Program-made: the position numbers and the translations under genes
Assembly: GCA_963703145.1 (NCBI GenBank)
Contig: OY969793.1
Coordinates: forward strand, 2,294,001-2,358,000
Source of the DNA: Bog-756 sp963703145
GTDB lineage: Bacteria > Actinomycetota > Acidimicrobiia > Acidimicrobiales > RAAP-2
DNA: 64,000 nucleotides
Direction of reading: 5' to 3'
The notes under the pieces: model-generated
Seen by the model: the letters and a program-made list of their open reading frames with translations, nothing else
What the model was told of the DNA's origin: nothing
Databases searched by the model: none
Shown here: one piece after another, positions 9,933 to 21,788 of the stretch
How the letters are laid out: each line of letters opens with the position of its first letter
Numbering within the stretch: the first letter of the stretch is position 1

Positions 9933-10860
9933 TCAGGCGCTCCCGGTCAGCGGCCGGTCACCGTGCCTGTGGCCCTGGCCAGGCAGGCCAGCGCCGGCCC
10001 GGACCCCGATGCCCAGGGCCACCAGCGGGAGGAGGGGCCGCCGCCATCCCCGGGTGGAGCGGGCGGCGAACCGGAGCAGGGACCGGTGGTGCTCGGCGAT
10101 CATCCGGTACGGGTGGCGGTCGGTGGACACCCCCTGGAGGTGGGTCACCTCGGCGCCGGTCACGTAGGCCACCTGCCAGCCGCTGCGCCCGAGCCGCCAG
10201 CACAGGTCGACGTCCTCGGCGTACATGAAGTAGGCCTCGTCGAACCCTCCGACCTGCTCGAACGCGGCGCGCCGGGCGAGGAAGCACGCCCCCGACACCC
10301 AGTCGACCACCCTCGGTCGTCCGGCGCGCGCCGGCCGAGCTCGGTCCGCTGGTAGGCGCGGGTGAACCGGTTGTCGGGGGCGAAGATGCCGAGGACGGCG
10401 TGACCGGCCGCATCGACCATCGACGGGAACTGGCGGGCCGACGGATACCGCTCCCCTGCCGGCGTGCGGATCAGGGGGCCGACCAGGGCGTAGCCCGCTC
10501 GTCGGCAAGGACCTCGGACCAGGGCGGCCAGGGCACCCGGGCTGGACCTCGAGGTCGGGGTTGCACACCAGGACCGACGGGGCGTCGGTGGCGGCCACCC
10601 CGCGGTTGGCGGCGGCCCCGTAGCCGAGGTTGCGGCCGGTGACCAGGACCTCGACCTCGGGGAAGCGGGCCACCGGTGGCCCACCGAACCGTCGGTGGAG
10701 CCGTTGTCCACCACCACCAGCTCGCCGGGTCCCTCGGCCCGCCAGCCCTCCACGCACGAGGCCAGGGCGGGCCCGGACTCGTAGTTGACGATCACCACGG
10801 CCGTGCCGGCCGCCCGGCTGGACTCGATGGTGTCCGGCCTCGCGCCCCCGGCGCGGCCGG

Positions 10861-10864
<4 letters not shown>
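9933..10864 (-). CDS. Glycosyltransferase family 2, rhamnosyltransferase-like (frameshifted)
   Basis: A GT-A fold transferase similar to WbbL-type rhamnosyltransferases that add rhamnose to a lipid-linked acceptor. Across frames the order is AVVIVNYESG, VVVDNGSTDGS, LVTGRNLGYGAAANRG, VLVCNPDLEV (DxD-like metal site), VDWVSGACFLARRAAF and GGFDEAYFMYAEDVDLCWRL, the C-terminal acceptor motif. At least four single-base slips lie between about 10320 and 10690. GTG 10864 overlaps the stop of the preceding glycosyltransferase by 4 bp. Together with rmlB and rmlD in the same operon it suggests transfer of dTDP-rhamnose. Confidence 0.8.
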
Positions 10865-11601
<737 letters not shown>

Positions 11602-11668
11602 GGTGTCGTGTCTCCTCGGTCGGCTCGCCCCGTGCGGGCGGGCTCACTCTCTAGCATGGTCGCCGCCG

Positions 11669-12650
11669 TCATGCACCGCCGCACGGCCGTGGGGAACGGC
11701 GGCGGCAGCCGGCCTCGTCGGCCAGGAACTCCGCCGTCCGGGCCAGGCCGTCCCGGAGGCCGGTGGTCGGCTCCCAGCCGAGCGCGGTCCGGGCCACGGT
11801 GATGTCGGGCCGCCGGCGGGTCGGGTCGTCGACCGGCAGGGGGAGATGGACGATCTCGGAGCGGGAGCCCAGCAGGTCGACCACGGTGCGGGCCAGCTCC
11901 AGCACGGTGTACTCGTCCGGGTTGCCGATGTTGACCGGGCCGGTGAGCGTCGGAGTCGAACAGGGCGATCAGCCCGGCCACCTCGTCGTCCACGTAGCAG
12001 AGGCTCCGGGTCTGGCTCCCGTCGCCGTAGACGGTGAGCGGCTCGTCCCGCAGTGGCCTGGAGGAGGAAGTTGGAGACCACCCGCCCGTCGTCGGGCCGC
12101 AGCCGCGGGCCGTAGGTGTTGAAGATCCGGGCGATGCCCACGTCGGTCCCCAGCGTCCGGTGGTGGGCCATGGTCAGGGCCTCGGCGAACCGCTTGGCCT
12201 CGTCGTAGACGCTCCGGGGCCCCACCGGGTTGACGTTGCCCCAGTAGCTCTCGGTCTGGGGATGGACGTCGGGGTCGCCGTACACCTCGCTGGTCGAGGC
12301 CAGCAGGAACCGGGCCCGTTGCGCTGGGCCAGCTCGAGGCCGTGCCGGGTCCCCTCGCTGCCCACGGCCAGGGTCTCCAGCGGTCGGGCCAGGTAGTCGG
12401 GCGGGGAGGCCGGACTGGCCAGGTTGAACACGCCGGTCGACCGGGCCCCGTCGACCGGACAGGCCCCGCGACACGTCGGCCTCGACCAGGGTGAAGCCTC
12501 GGGTGCCCGTCCAGGTGGGCCACGTTGGCCCGGCGACCCGGTGGAGAAGTCGTCGACGCACACCACCTCGTCCCCGCGGGCCAGCAGCTGGTCGCACAGG
12601 TGGGAGCCGACGAACCCGGCGCCGCCCATCACCACCACCCGCCCGCTCAT
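11669..12650 (-). CDS. UDP-glucuronate decarboxylase-like enzyme (UDP-xylose synthase family), frameshifted
   Basis: Oxidises and decarboxylates UDP-glucuronate to UDP-xylose. Rossmann start VVVMGGAGFVGSHLCDQL, then FNLASPASPPDYLARPLET (a signature of this subfamily), the active site LLASTSEVYGDP, and YDEAKRFAEAL with Tyr-x3-Lys, then ARIFNTYGPRLRPDDGRVV. The C-terminus contains YTVLELARTVVDLLG and RRRPDITVART. Several single-base slips, for example near 12535, 12460 and 11950, break the frame. The ATG overlaps the UDP-glucose dehydrogenase stop by 4 bp (ATGA); that enzyme makes its substrate, which strongly supports the call. Confidence 0.82.
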
Positions 12651-14014
12651 CGGCGGCCGATCCCTGTGTACTCGAAGCCGATCCGGCGCAGCTGGGCCGG
12701 ATCGAGCAGGTTGCGGGCGTCGACCACGACCGGCTCGCGCCATGGTCGACAGCACCTTGTTGAAGTCGAGCCACCGGAACTCGTCCCACTCGGTCAGCAC
12801 CACGGTGGCGGCGGCGCCCTCGACAGGCGGCGTAGGCGTCGGGGAAGGCCCGCACCGGCGACCCCGGGCCGAGTCCCCCGTCCTCGTGGGCGAACGCCGG
12901 CAGCTCGTCGATGGGGACGGAGGACTGGCCGTCGGGACCGGCACCGTCGGGTCGAAGACCCGGACGGTGGCCCCGTCGGCGACCAGGCGCCGGACCACCT
13001 CGACGGCCGGGGAGTTGCGGAGGTCGTCGGTCCCCGCCTTGAAGGTGAGGCCCCATACGGCCACCACCGCCCCGGCGAGCTCGCCGCCCACCGCCGCGCG
13101 TGACCTTGTCCACCACCCGGACGAACTGCTCCTCGTTGGTGGCGATGGCCCCCTTCAGGAAGGAGAAGTCGTACCCGGCCTGCTCGGCGATGTGGACCAG
13201 TGCCCGCGTGTCCTTGGGCAGGCAGCTCCCGCCCCACCCGGGCCCGGGTCGCAGGTACTCGAAGCCGATGCGCTTGTCGTAGCCCAGGCCGAGGATCACG
13301 TCGCGCACGTCGGCGCCCACCGCCTCGCACAGGCCGGCCACGGCGTTGACGAAGCTCAGCTTGGTGGCGAGGAAGGCGTTGGAGGCGTACTTGATGGTCT
13401 CGGCGGTGGCGGCGTCGGTGATCAACAGCGGTGCGTGGGTTCCGGCGAAGAGGTCGCCGACCCGGGCCGCGGCCGACTGGTCGTCGGCCCCCACCACGAT
13501 GCGCTCGGGATGGAGGCTGTCGGGGACGGCGGTCCCCTCCCGCAGGAACTCCGGATTGGAGACGACCTTCACGTCGTGGCGGCCGAGGACCCGCTCGACC
13601 ACCAGGGTGGAGCCCACCGGCACGGTCGACTTGTTGACGATGATGGTCCCGGGCAGCAGGTGGGGACCGATCTCCTTGGCCACCGCCTCGACGTAGGAGA
13701 GGTCGGCCGAGCCGTCGTCGCCCTGGGGGGTGGGGACGCACAGGAAGACGAACTCGGCGCCCTCGACCGCTGCGGTGGCCCCGACCACGAACCGGAGCCG
13801 GCCCGGCCGCCTGTCCCTCGCGGACCAGCTCCTCGAGATGGTCCTCCACGATGGGCACCTTGCCGCTCTCGAGCATGGCCACCTTGGCCGGGTCGGCGTC
13901 GCCGCAGGTGACCCGGTGCCCCAGGTGGGCCAGCGTGGCCGCCGTCGGGAGGCCCACGTAGCCCACGCCGATGACGGCCACCGTTCGGCCCCGCCCGTGG
14001 GGGAGCACCCGCAC
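12647..14014 (-). CDS. ugd: UDP-glucose 6-dehydrogenase (frameshifted)
   Basis: Oxidises UDP-glucose twice with NAD to UDP-glucuronate. N-terminal Rossmann motif VAVIGVGYVGLPTAATLAHLG, VFLCVPTPQ, STVPVGST, SNPEFLREGTA, the central helix ETIKYASNAFLATKLSF, and the catalytic GGSCLPKDTRAL containing the essential Cys. The C-terminal domain has VWGLTFKAGTDDLRNSPA and ends with a short Arg tail overlapping the decarboxylase start. Slips near 13808, 13095, 12940, 12830 and 12740 break the frame. The start is uncertain: GTG at 14014 precedes the Rossmann motif by about 12 codons, and an ATG lies at 14122. Confidence 0.85.
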
Positions 14015-14249
14015 CGCGGCGCCACCGTGCCCGAAGTAGGCGCCGGCCGGTCCCGAGTCAGGCGGGCCGCGGCGCGGCCGAGGACGGACCGAGCCACCGG
14101 ACCCTCCGAGATTCCACGACATCACTGACCCGTCCCTGTCATCGGTGCGACTCCACTCCCGGTCTGGCCGGGTCCTTCACAATTCGGCGCAATCGTCGCC
14201 GGTTCTGAAGCGATTGCCCTGGTCGAGCAGCGCCGTTGCGCCGGCAAGC

Positions 14250-15186
14250 TCAGGCCACCTCGGACAGGGCCTGGACCAGGCGGTCCAGGGACTCGGTCCA
14301 GTTCGGGGAGCAGACCGAGCCCCGACAGCCGGAGGGCGGCGTTGTCCAGCCTCGAGTTGGCCGGGCGGGGGGCGGGCCGGGGCGGGTCGAGCTCGGAGGT
14401 GGCGATGGGCTCGACCCGGTCGGGATCGAGGCCGGCGGCGGCCAGGGTGGCCCGGGCGAAGCCGAACCAGGTGGTCTCGCCCTGGTTGGTCACGTGGAAC
14501 GTCCCCGGACGGCGGTCGAGTGCCAGCCGGACCACCGCCCGGGCCAGGTCGGCGGTGAAGGTGGGGCACCCGTGCTGGTCGTCGACGAAGCGCAGGGTCC
14601 CGCCGGGTCGGCGGCGGCCAGCCGGAGCACCGTCTTGACCATGTTGGCGCCGTGGGCGCCGCTGACCCAGGCGGTGCGCACGATGGTGCCCGACGCCCCG
14701 GACAGAGCGCGCACCTCGAGCTCGCCGCCCAGCTTGCTGCCGCCGTAGACCGAGCGGGGATCGGGACGGTCCCACTCGACATAGGGGCGGTCGAGCGTGC
14801 CGTCGAAGACGTAGTCGGTGGAGATGTAGACCAGATGGGCGCCCACACCGAGCGGCGGCCTCGGCGATGTTGCGGGTGCCGAGGGCGTTGACGGCGTAGG
14901 CCGTGTCGGGATCGGACTCGCAGGCGTCGACCGCCGTGTAGGCCCCGCCGTGGAGCACGAGGTCGGGCCGGAAGGCCTCGACCGCGGCGCGCACCGCCGT
15001 CCCGGTCGCCACGTCCAGGGTGTCGATGTCGGTGGACAGGACGTCGAACGGCCGGCCGGGCGGTCGGGATGCCCGGTGGCCCCCGACCGCCCCCCGTCCG
15101 GGCACCGCGCCGGCCAGCACGTCCTGCAGGTCACGACCCAGCTGTCCCTGGCCCCCGGTGACCAGGACCCGCAGCGGCGCGCTCAC
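14250..15186 (-). CDS. rmlD: dTDP-4-dehydrorhamnose reductase (frameshifted)
   Basis: Last step of dTDP-L-rhamnose synthesis, an NAD(P)H-dependent reduction. Shows VLVTGGQGQLGRDLQ, LHGGAYTAVDACESDPDTAY, NALGTRNIAEAA, VYISTDYVFDGT, YGGSKLGGELEVRAL (Tyr-x3-Lys), VRTAWVSGAHGANMV, then FVDDQHGCPTFTADLA and HVTNQGETTWFGFARA, the standard RmlD order. Slips near 14855, 14600 and 14290 split it. GTG 15186 overlaps the rmlB stop by 4 bp, giving the pair rmlB-rmlD. rmlA and rmlC are not in the window. Confidence 0.88.
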
Positions 15187-16221
15187 GGGGTCGGCGTGGA
15201 GCCCGGCGACGGTGCCGCTCGAGGACCACGTCCCCCTCGACCACCGGGGCCCGGTCCCGCAGCGGCTCCCACCAGCTCCGGTTGGCGGCGTACCAGCGCC
15301 ACCGTGTCGGCCAGGCCCCTGGCGAACGGCACGGTCGGCTCCCAGCCGAGGGCCCTCCGGATCTTCGACGAGTCGAGCAGGTAGCGCCGGTCGTGGCTCG
15401 GGCGGTCGGGCACGATCTCCTTCAGGCTCTGGGGCTTGCCGGTGGCGTCGAGCACGGCGTCGGCGATCTCTTCGATGCTGGCCTCGACCCCGCTGCCCAC
15501 GTTGTAGGTCTCCCCCACCTCGCCGTGCTGGAGGACCAGCTCGATGGCCCGGCAGTGGTCGTCGACGTGCAGCCACTCGCGGCGGTTCTGGGTCGAGGCG
15601 TACAGCGGGAGCGGCTGGTCGTCGAGGGCCTTGGCGGTGAACAGCGGGATGACCTTCTCGGGGAACTGGTAGGGCCCGTAGTTGTTGCAGCAGTTGGTGA
15701 TGGTGGCCGGCAGCCCGAAGGTCTCCACGTAGGCCCGCACGGCATGGTCGGCGCCGGCCTTGGACGCGTTGTAGGGGGTGCGGGGCCGGTACGGCGTCTC
15801 CTCGGTGAACACCTCGTCGGAGTCGAGGGGGAGGTCGCCGTAGACCTCGCAGGTCGAGATGTGGTGGAACCGTCGACACTCCGTGGCGGCGGGCCGCCTC
15901 GGCCAGGGTCTGGGTGCCGAGCACGTTGGTCCGGAAGAACCGGGACGGGTCGAGGATGGCCAGGCTGTTGTGCGACTCGGCGGCGAAGTTGACGATCACG
16001 TCGATCTCGTGCTCGGCCAGGGTCTTGGCCACCGTCTCGAGGTCGCCGATGTCGCCCTGGACGAAGTCCATCCGGCCCTGCAGGTCGTCGAGGTTGGGCA
16101 GGTTCCCGGCGTAGGTGAGCACGTCGAAGGCCACCACGGCGTCCTCGGGGTGGTGGTTGACCCAGTACCGGACGAAGTTCGAGCCGATGAAGCCGGCGCC
16201 GCCGGTGACGAGAAGTCGCAT
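15183..16221 (-). CDS. rmlB: dTDP-glucose 4,6-dehydratase (frameshifted)
   Basis: Converts dTDP-glucose to dTDP-4-keto-6-deoxyglucose. Starts MRLLVTGGAGFIGSNFVRYW, then FAAESHNSLAILDPSRFFRT, the active site HHISTCEVYGDLPLDSDE, and YNASKAGADHAVRAY (Tyr-x3-Lys), NCCNNYGPYQFPEKVIPLF and REWLHVDDHCRAIELVL. The usual Thr-Asp-Glu catalytic triplet reads Thr-Cys-Glu here. Slips near 15875 and 15300 break the frame. It is the first gene of the polysaccharide operon and seems to have a leaderless promoter. Family length is about 340 residues, matching this span. Confidence 0.9.
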
Positions 16222-16230
16222 AATCCGGGA

Positions 16231-16236
16231 ATGCTA
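16231..16236 (-). promoter_or_regulatory. -10 box, probable promoter of the polysaccharide operon
   Basis: TAGCAT on the minus strand with a 9 nt spacer to the rmlB ATG at 16221. No ribosome-binding site is present, so the operon probably starts leaderless here. Confidence 0.45.
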
Positions 16237-16274
16237 GTCGGGAGCAGCGAGCGACTGCCCGTGGTCGCCCCAGG

Positions 16275-17056
16275 TCAGGCCCCGGATCGGACGTGGACCA
16301 CGTCGCCGGCCACCACGGTCCGGGTCCGGCCGCCCTCCTCCACCACCAGGTGGCCCTCGGCGGTCAGCCCGACGGCCGTCCCTCGAAGGTCGCCGTCGGC
16401 CAGCTCGACCCGGACCCGCAGGCCGAGCGTGGTGCACCGGTCCGGAGCTCGCCGGCCTGGCGGTCCCGCCCGGCCGGCGAGGCCGAGGTCGGCGACCCTC
16501 GGCTCCAGCGCGCCGAGCAGGGCCTCGAGCAGGCCCGTCCAGGTCGACGGGCGACCCCGCTGACCTGCTGGAGCGACGTGGCAACGCCGACCAGCTCCGG
16601 GGGGAGATCGTCGTCTCCAGGGCCAGTTGGCGTTGATCCCGATCCCCACCACGATCGGCGCCCGGCCCGGAGCCGGCGAACCGGCCAGGTCGGCCTCGGC
16701 CAGGACGCCCGGCCACCTTCCGGCCGTCCCCGGCCAGCAGGTCGTTCGGCCACTTGACCCCGAGGTCAGACCGGCCTACCGCCGGCGACGGCATCGGCGG
16801 CCGCCAGGGCCACCACGCCGCTGGCCAGGTGGCGCTGCTCGGGGTCGAGGTCCGGGCGGAGCAGCACCGAGACCAACAGGTTGGCCCCGGCCGGGGCCTC
16901 CCACCGTCGTCCCAGGCGCCCGCGGCCCGCCTCTGGTGGCGCGGCCACCGCCACCACGCCCTCGGGCGCGCCGGCTCGGGCCTCGTCCAGCAGGTAGCGG
17001 TTGGTGGAATCGATCGAGTCGAAGCGCCGGATGTCGGTGAACATGACGCCCGGCAT
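16275..17056 (-). CDS. birA: Biotin--[acetyl-CoA-carboxylase] ligase (frameshifted)
   Basis: Activates biotin with ATP and attaches it to the carrier-domain lysine of carboxylases. Visible: the opening RFDSIDSTNRYLLDEA, then GRGRLGRRWEAP (biotinyl-AMP loop), LLVSVLLRPDL, VKWPNDLLAGDGRKVAG and VVGIGINANWP, then the small C-terminal domain with VGLTAEGHLVVEE. There is no N-terminal DNA-binding helix-turn-helix, so it is the enzyme-only type. Slips near 16780, 16710, 16620 and 16440 break the frame. It is divergent from a carboxylase that carries its target lysine. Confidence 0.88.
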
Positions 17057-17145
17057 GGCACACACCCTACGGGCCGTGACAGTGTTAGATCGCCGTGGGG
17101 CGATGACGCCCCCGCCCCATGTCCAACTCATGCGAAAGGCGCAGC

Positions 17146-18942
17146 GTGCTGAAGAAGGTTCTCATCGCCAACCGGGGGGAGATCGCGGTCCGGGTCATCC
17201 GGACCTGCCGGGAGCTCGGGCGTGGCCACGGTCGCGGTGTACTCCGAGCTCGACCGTGACGCGCTCCACGTCCGCCTGGCCGACGAGGCCTACGCCCTGG
17301 GCGGCCAGACCGCCGCCGAGAGCTACCTGAACACGGACGCCATCCTGGGCGTCATCGAGACAGAGCGGCGCCGACGCCGTCCACCCCGGCTACGGCTTCT
17401 TCTCGGAGAACACCGACTTCGCCCGGGCCATCACCGAGCGGGGGGTCACCTTCATCGGGCCCCCTCCCGAGGCCATCGAGATCATGGGCGACAAGATCAG
17501 CTCCCGCCATGCCGCCGAGCGGGCCGGCGTGTCGGGCGTCCCGGGGCGGTCCGAGGTGCTGACGTCGCCGGACGAGGTCACCGCCTTCGGCGAACGAGTT
17601 CGGCTGGCCCGTGGCCATCAAGGCCGCCTTCGGCGGCGGCGGCCGTGGGATGAAGGTGGTCGCAGGGTCCCGACGGACGCCGGCGAGGCCCTCGAGTCGG
17701 CCATGCGCGAGTCGCTCGCCTACTTCGGCCGGGACGAGTGCTACGTCGAGCGCTACCTGGCCTGGCCCCGCCACGTGGAGATGCAGGTCATCGCCGACAC
17801 CCACGGCAACACGCTGTGGCTGGGCGAACGGGACTGCTCGGCCCAGCGACGGCACCAGAAGCTGGTGGAGGAGAGCCCGGCCCCCAACTTCCCCGACGAG
17901 ATCCGCCGGGCCATGGGCGAGGCCTCGGTCAAGGTCGCCGAGGCCTGCGGGTACGTGAACGCCGGCACGGTCGAGTTCCTCTACCAGGAGGGTGAGTTCT
18001 TCTTCCTCGAGATGAACACCCGCCTCCAGGTGGAGCACCCGGTGACCGAGCTGGTGACCGGGCTCGACCTGGTGGAGTGGCAGCTCCGCGTGGCGTCGGG
18101 CGAGCCACTCGGCTTCACCCAGGACGACGTGCCAGCGGAACGGACACGCCATCGAGGTCCGGATCAACGCCGAGAACCCCGCCGGTGGTGCCTTCACCCC
18201 GTCGCCCGGCACCATCACCCAGTTCGTCGCACCCGGGGGCCCCGGGGTCCGTCTCGACTCCGGCTACGCCTCGGGCGACACCGTCAGTCAGTTCTACGAC
18301 AACCTGGTCGCCAAGCTGGTGGTGTGGGGCCACGACCGCGAGGCGGCCCGTCGGCGGATGCTCCGGGCCATCGGCGAGACCGTCGTGGCCGGTGTGGCCA
18401 CGACGTTGCCGGCCGACGTCGCCATCCTCTCCCACCCCGACTTCGTCGCCGGGGAGCACTCGACCAACTGGGTGGAGCAGTCGCTCGACCTGAGCGAGGT
18501 GCGATCCGGTCTCGAGACTCCCGAGGCGGACGTCGCCGGGGTCGACGGTGAGGAGACCGTCCCCCGGGTGCTCCGTGAGGTCACCGCCGAGGTGGACGGG
18601 CGTCGCTTCCAGGTCAAGCTGTGGGTACCGGACATCGGCGACACCATCGTCGCCGCCGGCCCGGGTGCAGCCGGTGCGGGCCGAGGGTCCGGGCCCAAGC
18701 GACCCAAGGCCGCCGCCTCGGGGGCGGGATCGGGGACCGTGGCGGTCCCCATGCAGGGGACCATCGTCAAGATCCTGGTGGCTGAGGGGGACACCGTCGA
18801 GGTCGGCCAGACCATCTGCGTGCTCGAGGCCATGAAGATGGAGAACAACGTCAGCGCCGAGAAGGCCGGCACCATCAAAGAGGTCCGGGTCCAGGCCGGC
18901 GAGTCGGTCGGCCCCGGGGACGTCATCGCGGTGATCGAATGA
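17146..18942 (+). CDS. Acyl-CoA carboxylase alpha subunit: biotin carboxylase plus biotin carrier (frameshifted)
   Basis: Carboxylates biotin with ATP and bicarbonate for acetyl/propionyl-CoA carboxylation. About 598 residues, the size of actinobacterial AccA-type subunits. The N-terminus KKVLIANRGEIAVRVIRTCR is the biotin-carboxylase start. Later come the ATP-grasp strands YVERYLAWPRHVEMQVI, RDCSAQRRHQKLVEE and FLEMNTRLQVEHPVTELVTG. The C-terminal carrier domain has the biotin site EAMKMENNV about 30 residues from the end, after a Pro/Ala/Gly linker. Slips near 17220, 17362, 17597, 17668 and 18130 break the frame. No carboxyltransferase beta subunit is in view, so acetyl- versus propionyl-CoA use is open. 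Confidence 0.88.
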
Positions 18943-18970
18943 TAGGACCGATGAGAGGCCCGGCCCGCCG

Positions 18971-20148
18971 GTGAGCGATCATCTGTCCGCCAAGGAAGCC
19001 GCCCGGTCAGCCATCGACGAACGGCTGGAGGAGCTGGTCGGCCTCAGCCACACCATCCATGACCACCCCGAGACGTCCTTCGAAGAGGAGCAGGCCAGCA
19101 ACTGGACGGCCGACCTGCTCGAGCGGTCGGGCTTCGCTGTCAGCCGGGGCACCGCCGGCATGCCCACCGCCTTCAGCGCCGAGGTCGGATCAGGGCCGAT
19201 GGTCGTGGCGGTCTGCGCCGAGTACGACGCGCTGCCCGGTGTGGGGCATGCCTGCGGTCACAACATCATCGCCGCCTCGGCGGTCGGCGCGGGGCTGGGT
19301 CTGGCCTCCCTGGCCGACGACCTGGACCTGACCGTCCGGGTGCTCGGGACCCCGGCCGAAGAGGGCGGGGGCGGCAAGATCACCATGCTGGACGAGGGCG
19401 TGTTCGATGACGTGCACGCCGCCATGATGATCCATCCCTGGCCCTCCGACCGGCTGCAGGGGACCTGCCTGGCCGTGTCCCACTTCGACGTGACCTTCAT
19501 CGGCAAGAGCGCCCACGCCTCGGCCGCCCCGTGGGAGGGGGTGAACGCCGGTGACGCCATGGCCGTGGCCCAAGTGGCCCTGGGGCTCCTTCGCCAGCAG
19601 CTCCGCCCCGGCGATCAGGTGCACGGCATCGTGACCGACGGAGGGCAGGCGGCCAACATCATCCCCGACGCCGTGACCGGCCGGTTCATGTGCCGGTCCA
19701 CGTCGCTCGAGGGGCTCCGGTTGCTGGAGCCCCGGGTGATGGCGTGCTTCGAGGCCGGGGCCCTGGCCACCGGCTCGACGCTCAGCCGACACGACCTGGC
19801 ACCGGCCTACTCCCACATGGAGAGCGATCCGGGCCTGTTGGACCTCTACCGGGTCAATGCCGAGACCCTCGGGCGCCGCTTCGACCTGGAGGACGAGGGC
19901 GCCCGCGCCCGACGTTCTCGACCGACATGGCAAACGTGTCCCTGGCCGTGCCGACCATCCATCCCCTGGTGGGCATCGACGCCGCCGGCTCGGTCAACCA
20001 TCAGCCCGAGTTCGCCGCCGCCTGCATCACCCCGTCGGCCGATGCTGCGCTACGAGACGGCGCCTTGGCCATGGCCTGGACCACCATCGACGCCGCATCA
20101 CCGGGACCGGTCCGGGACCGCCTCATCGCCGGCTCACCCCCTGGCTGA
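18971..20148 (+). CDS. M20-family amidohydrolase/peptidase (one frameshift)
   Basis: Zinc hydrolase of the M20D type (aminoacylase / aminobenzoyl-glutamate hydrolase AbgB-like). Early residues HTIHDHPETSFEE precede AEYDALPGVGHACGHNIIA, which holds the metal-binding His, and TPAEEGGGGK with the Glu pair. The dimerisation lid contains GKSAHASAAPWEGVNA, followed by GGQAANIIPD. The frame changes near 19910; the remainder reads FSTDMANVSLAVPTIHPLVG, which belongs to the same protein and supplies the last metal ligands. GTG start at 18971, 28 bp after the carboxylase stop, so probably one transcript. Substrate unknown. Confidence 0.87.
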
Positions 20149-20172
20149 ACTACCCACCCCGGCGCAACAGGA

Positions 20173-21781
20173 TCAGCCGTTGGGGTGGAACTCCCCGAAC
20201 ACCCCTCGCAGGACGTCGGACACCTCGCCCAGTGTCGCCATGGCGGCCAGTGCCGTCTTCATGGGCACCAGCAGGTTCTGGGTCCCGCGGGCGGCTGCCT
20301 CCACATCGGCCAGTGCGGCCTCGACGGCGGACTGGTTGCGCTCCTCACGCACCCGCTTGACCCTCGCCACCTGGGAGCGCTGGAGCTCGGGGTCGATGGG
20401 GAACACCTCGGTCGCCTCGAGCTCCTCGTCGACGAACTTGTTCACGCCGACGATGATCTTGTCCTTCGAGTCGATGTCCTTGGCGTAGGCGTAGGCCGCC
20501 TGCTCGATCTCCTGCTGCATGTACTGGGCCTCGATGGCGTCCACCGCGCCACCCATGGCGTCGATCCGCTCGAGATACTCCCAGGCGTCACGCTCCACCT
20601 CGTCGGTGAGCGACTCGACGAACCACGAACCGGCCAGCGGGTCGACGGTGTCGGCGATCCCGGACTCGTAGCCCACGATCTGCTGGGTGCGCAGGGCGAT
20701 CTTCGCGGCGCGCTCGGTGGGGAGGCCGAGCGCCTCGTCGAACCCGTTGGTGTGGAGGCTCTGGGTGCCACCCAGCGCGGCAGCGAGCGCCTGGAGGGTG
20801 ACCCGGACGATGTTGTTCTCCGGCTGCTGAGCGGTCAGGGTCGATCCGCCGGTCTGGGTGTGGAACCGGAGCAAGGTCGAGCGCTTGTCCTTGGCCTCGA
20901 ACCGATCGGTCATGATCCGGGCCCACATCCGACGGGCGGCACGGTACTTGGCCACCTCTTCGAAGAGATTGTTGTGGGCGTTCCAGAAGAAGCTGAGGCG
21001 CGGCGCGAAGGCGTCGACGTCGAGACCGGCAACCAGGGCCGCCTCCACGTAGGCGATCCCGTTGGCGATGGTGAAGGCAATCTCTTGGACCGCCGTCGAT
21101 CCGGCCTCACGGATGTGGTATCCGGAGATGGAGATGGTGTTCCACGCCGGCAGGTGCTCGGCGCAGTAGGAGAAGGTGTCGGTGACCAACCGCATGGAGG
21201 GACGCGGCGGGTAGATGTAGGTACCCCGCGCCACGTACTCCTTCAAGATGTCGTTCTGGATGGTCCCACCGAGCAGGGTGGGGTCGACCCCGTTCTCCTC
21301 GGCGACCAGTTGGTAGAAGAGCAGCAGGATGGCTGCGGTGGCGTTGATGGTCATCGACGTCGTGACCTTGTCCAGTGGGAGCCCCGCCAGCAGCAGGCGC
21401 ATGTCAGCCATGGAATCGATGGCCACCCCCACCTTCCCGACCTCACCCTCGGACCGCGGGTGGTCGGAGTCGTAGCCCATCTGGGTGGGGAGGTCGAAGG
21501 CACACGACAGCCCGGTCTGGCCCGCGCCCAGCAGGAACTTGAAGCGCTCGTTGGTCGACTCGGCCGTCCCGAAGCCGGCGTACTGGCGCATGGTCCACAG
21601 CCGGCCCCGGTACATGTCGGGGCGTATCCCCCGGGTGAATGGGAACTGCCCGGGCTCGCCCAGCTTCTCGGTCGGGATCCCACCCCTCGAGGTCCGCCGG
21701 GCCGTACAGGGGGCGGATCTCGATACCCGAGTCGGTCAGGCGCTTGTTCTCCGGCTTGGGGGGTGCACTGTCGCTTGCCAT
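20173..21781 (-). CDS. Methylmalonyl-CoA mutase large (substrate-binding) subunit, no B12 domain
   Basis: Catalytic TIM-barrel of an adenosylcobalamin-dependent acyl-CoA mutase. Shows TMRQYAGFGTAESTNERFK, CAFDLPTQMGYDSDHP, GGTIQNDILKEYVARGTYIY, NTISISGYHIREAG and LRFHTQTGGSTLTAQ, ending ATLGEVSDVLRGVFGEF. The Tyr of RQYAGF and Arg of VARGTYIYPP match the methylmalonyl-CoA-binding pair (Tyr89, Arg207 of the Propionibacterium enzyme), unlike isobutyryl- or hydroxyisobutyryl-CoA mutases. It ends at about 536 residues, before any cobalamin-binding domain, which must be a separate protein. One slip near 21680 splits the N-terminus. TAACCT 7 nt before ATG 21781 suggests a leaderless message. Confidence 0.88.
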
Positions 21782-21788
21782 GGGCCAC

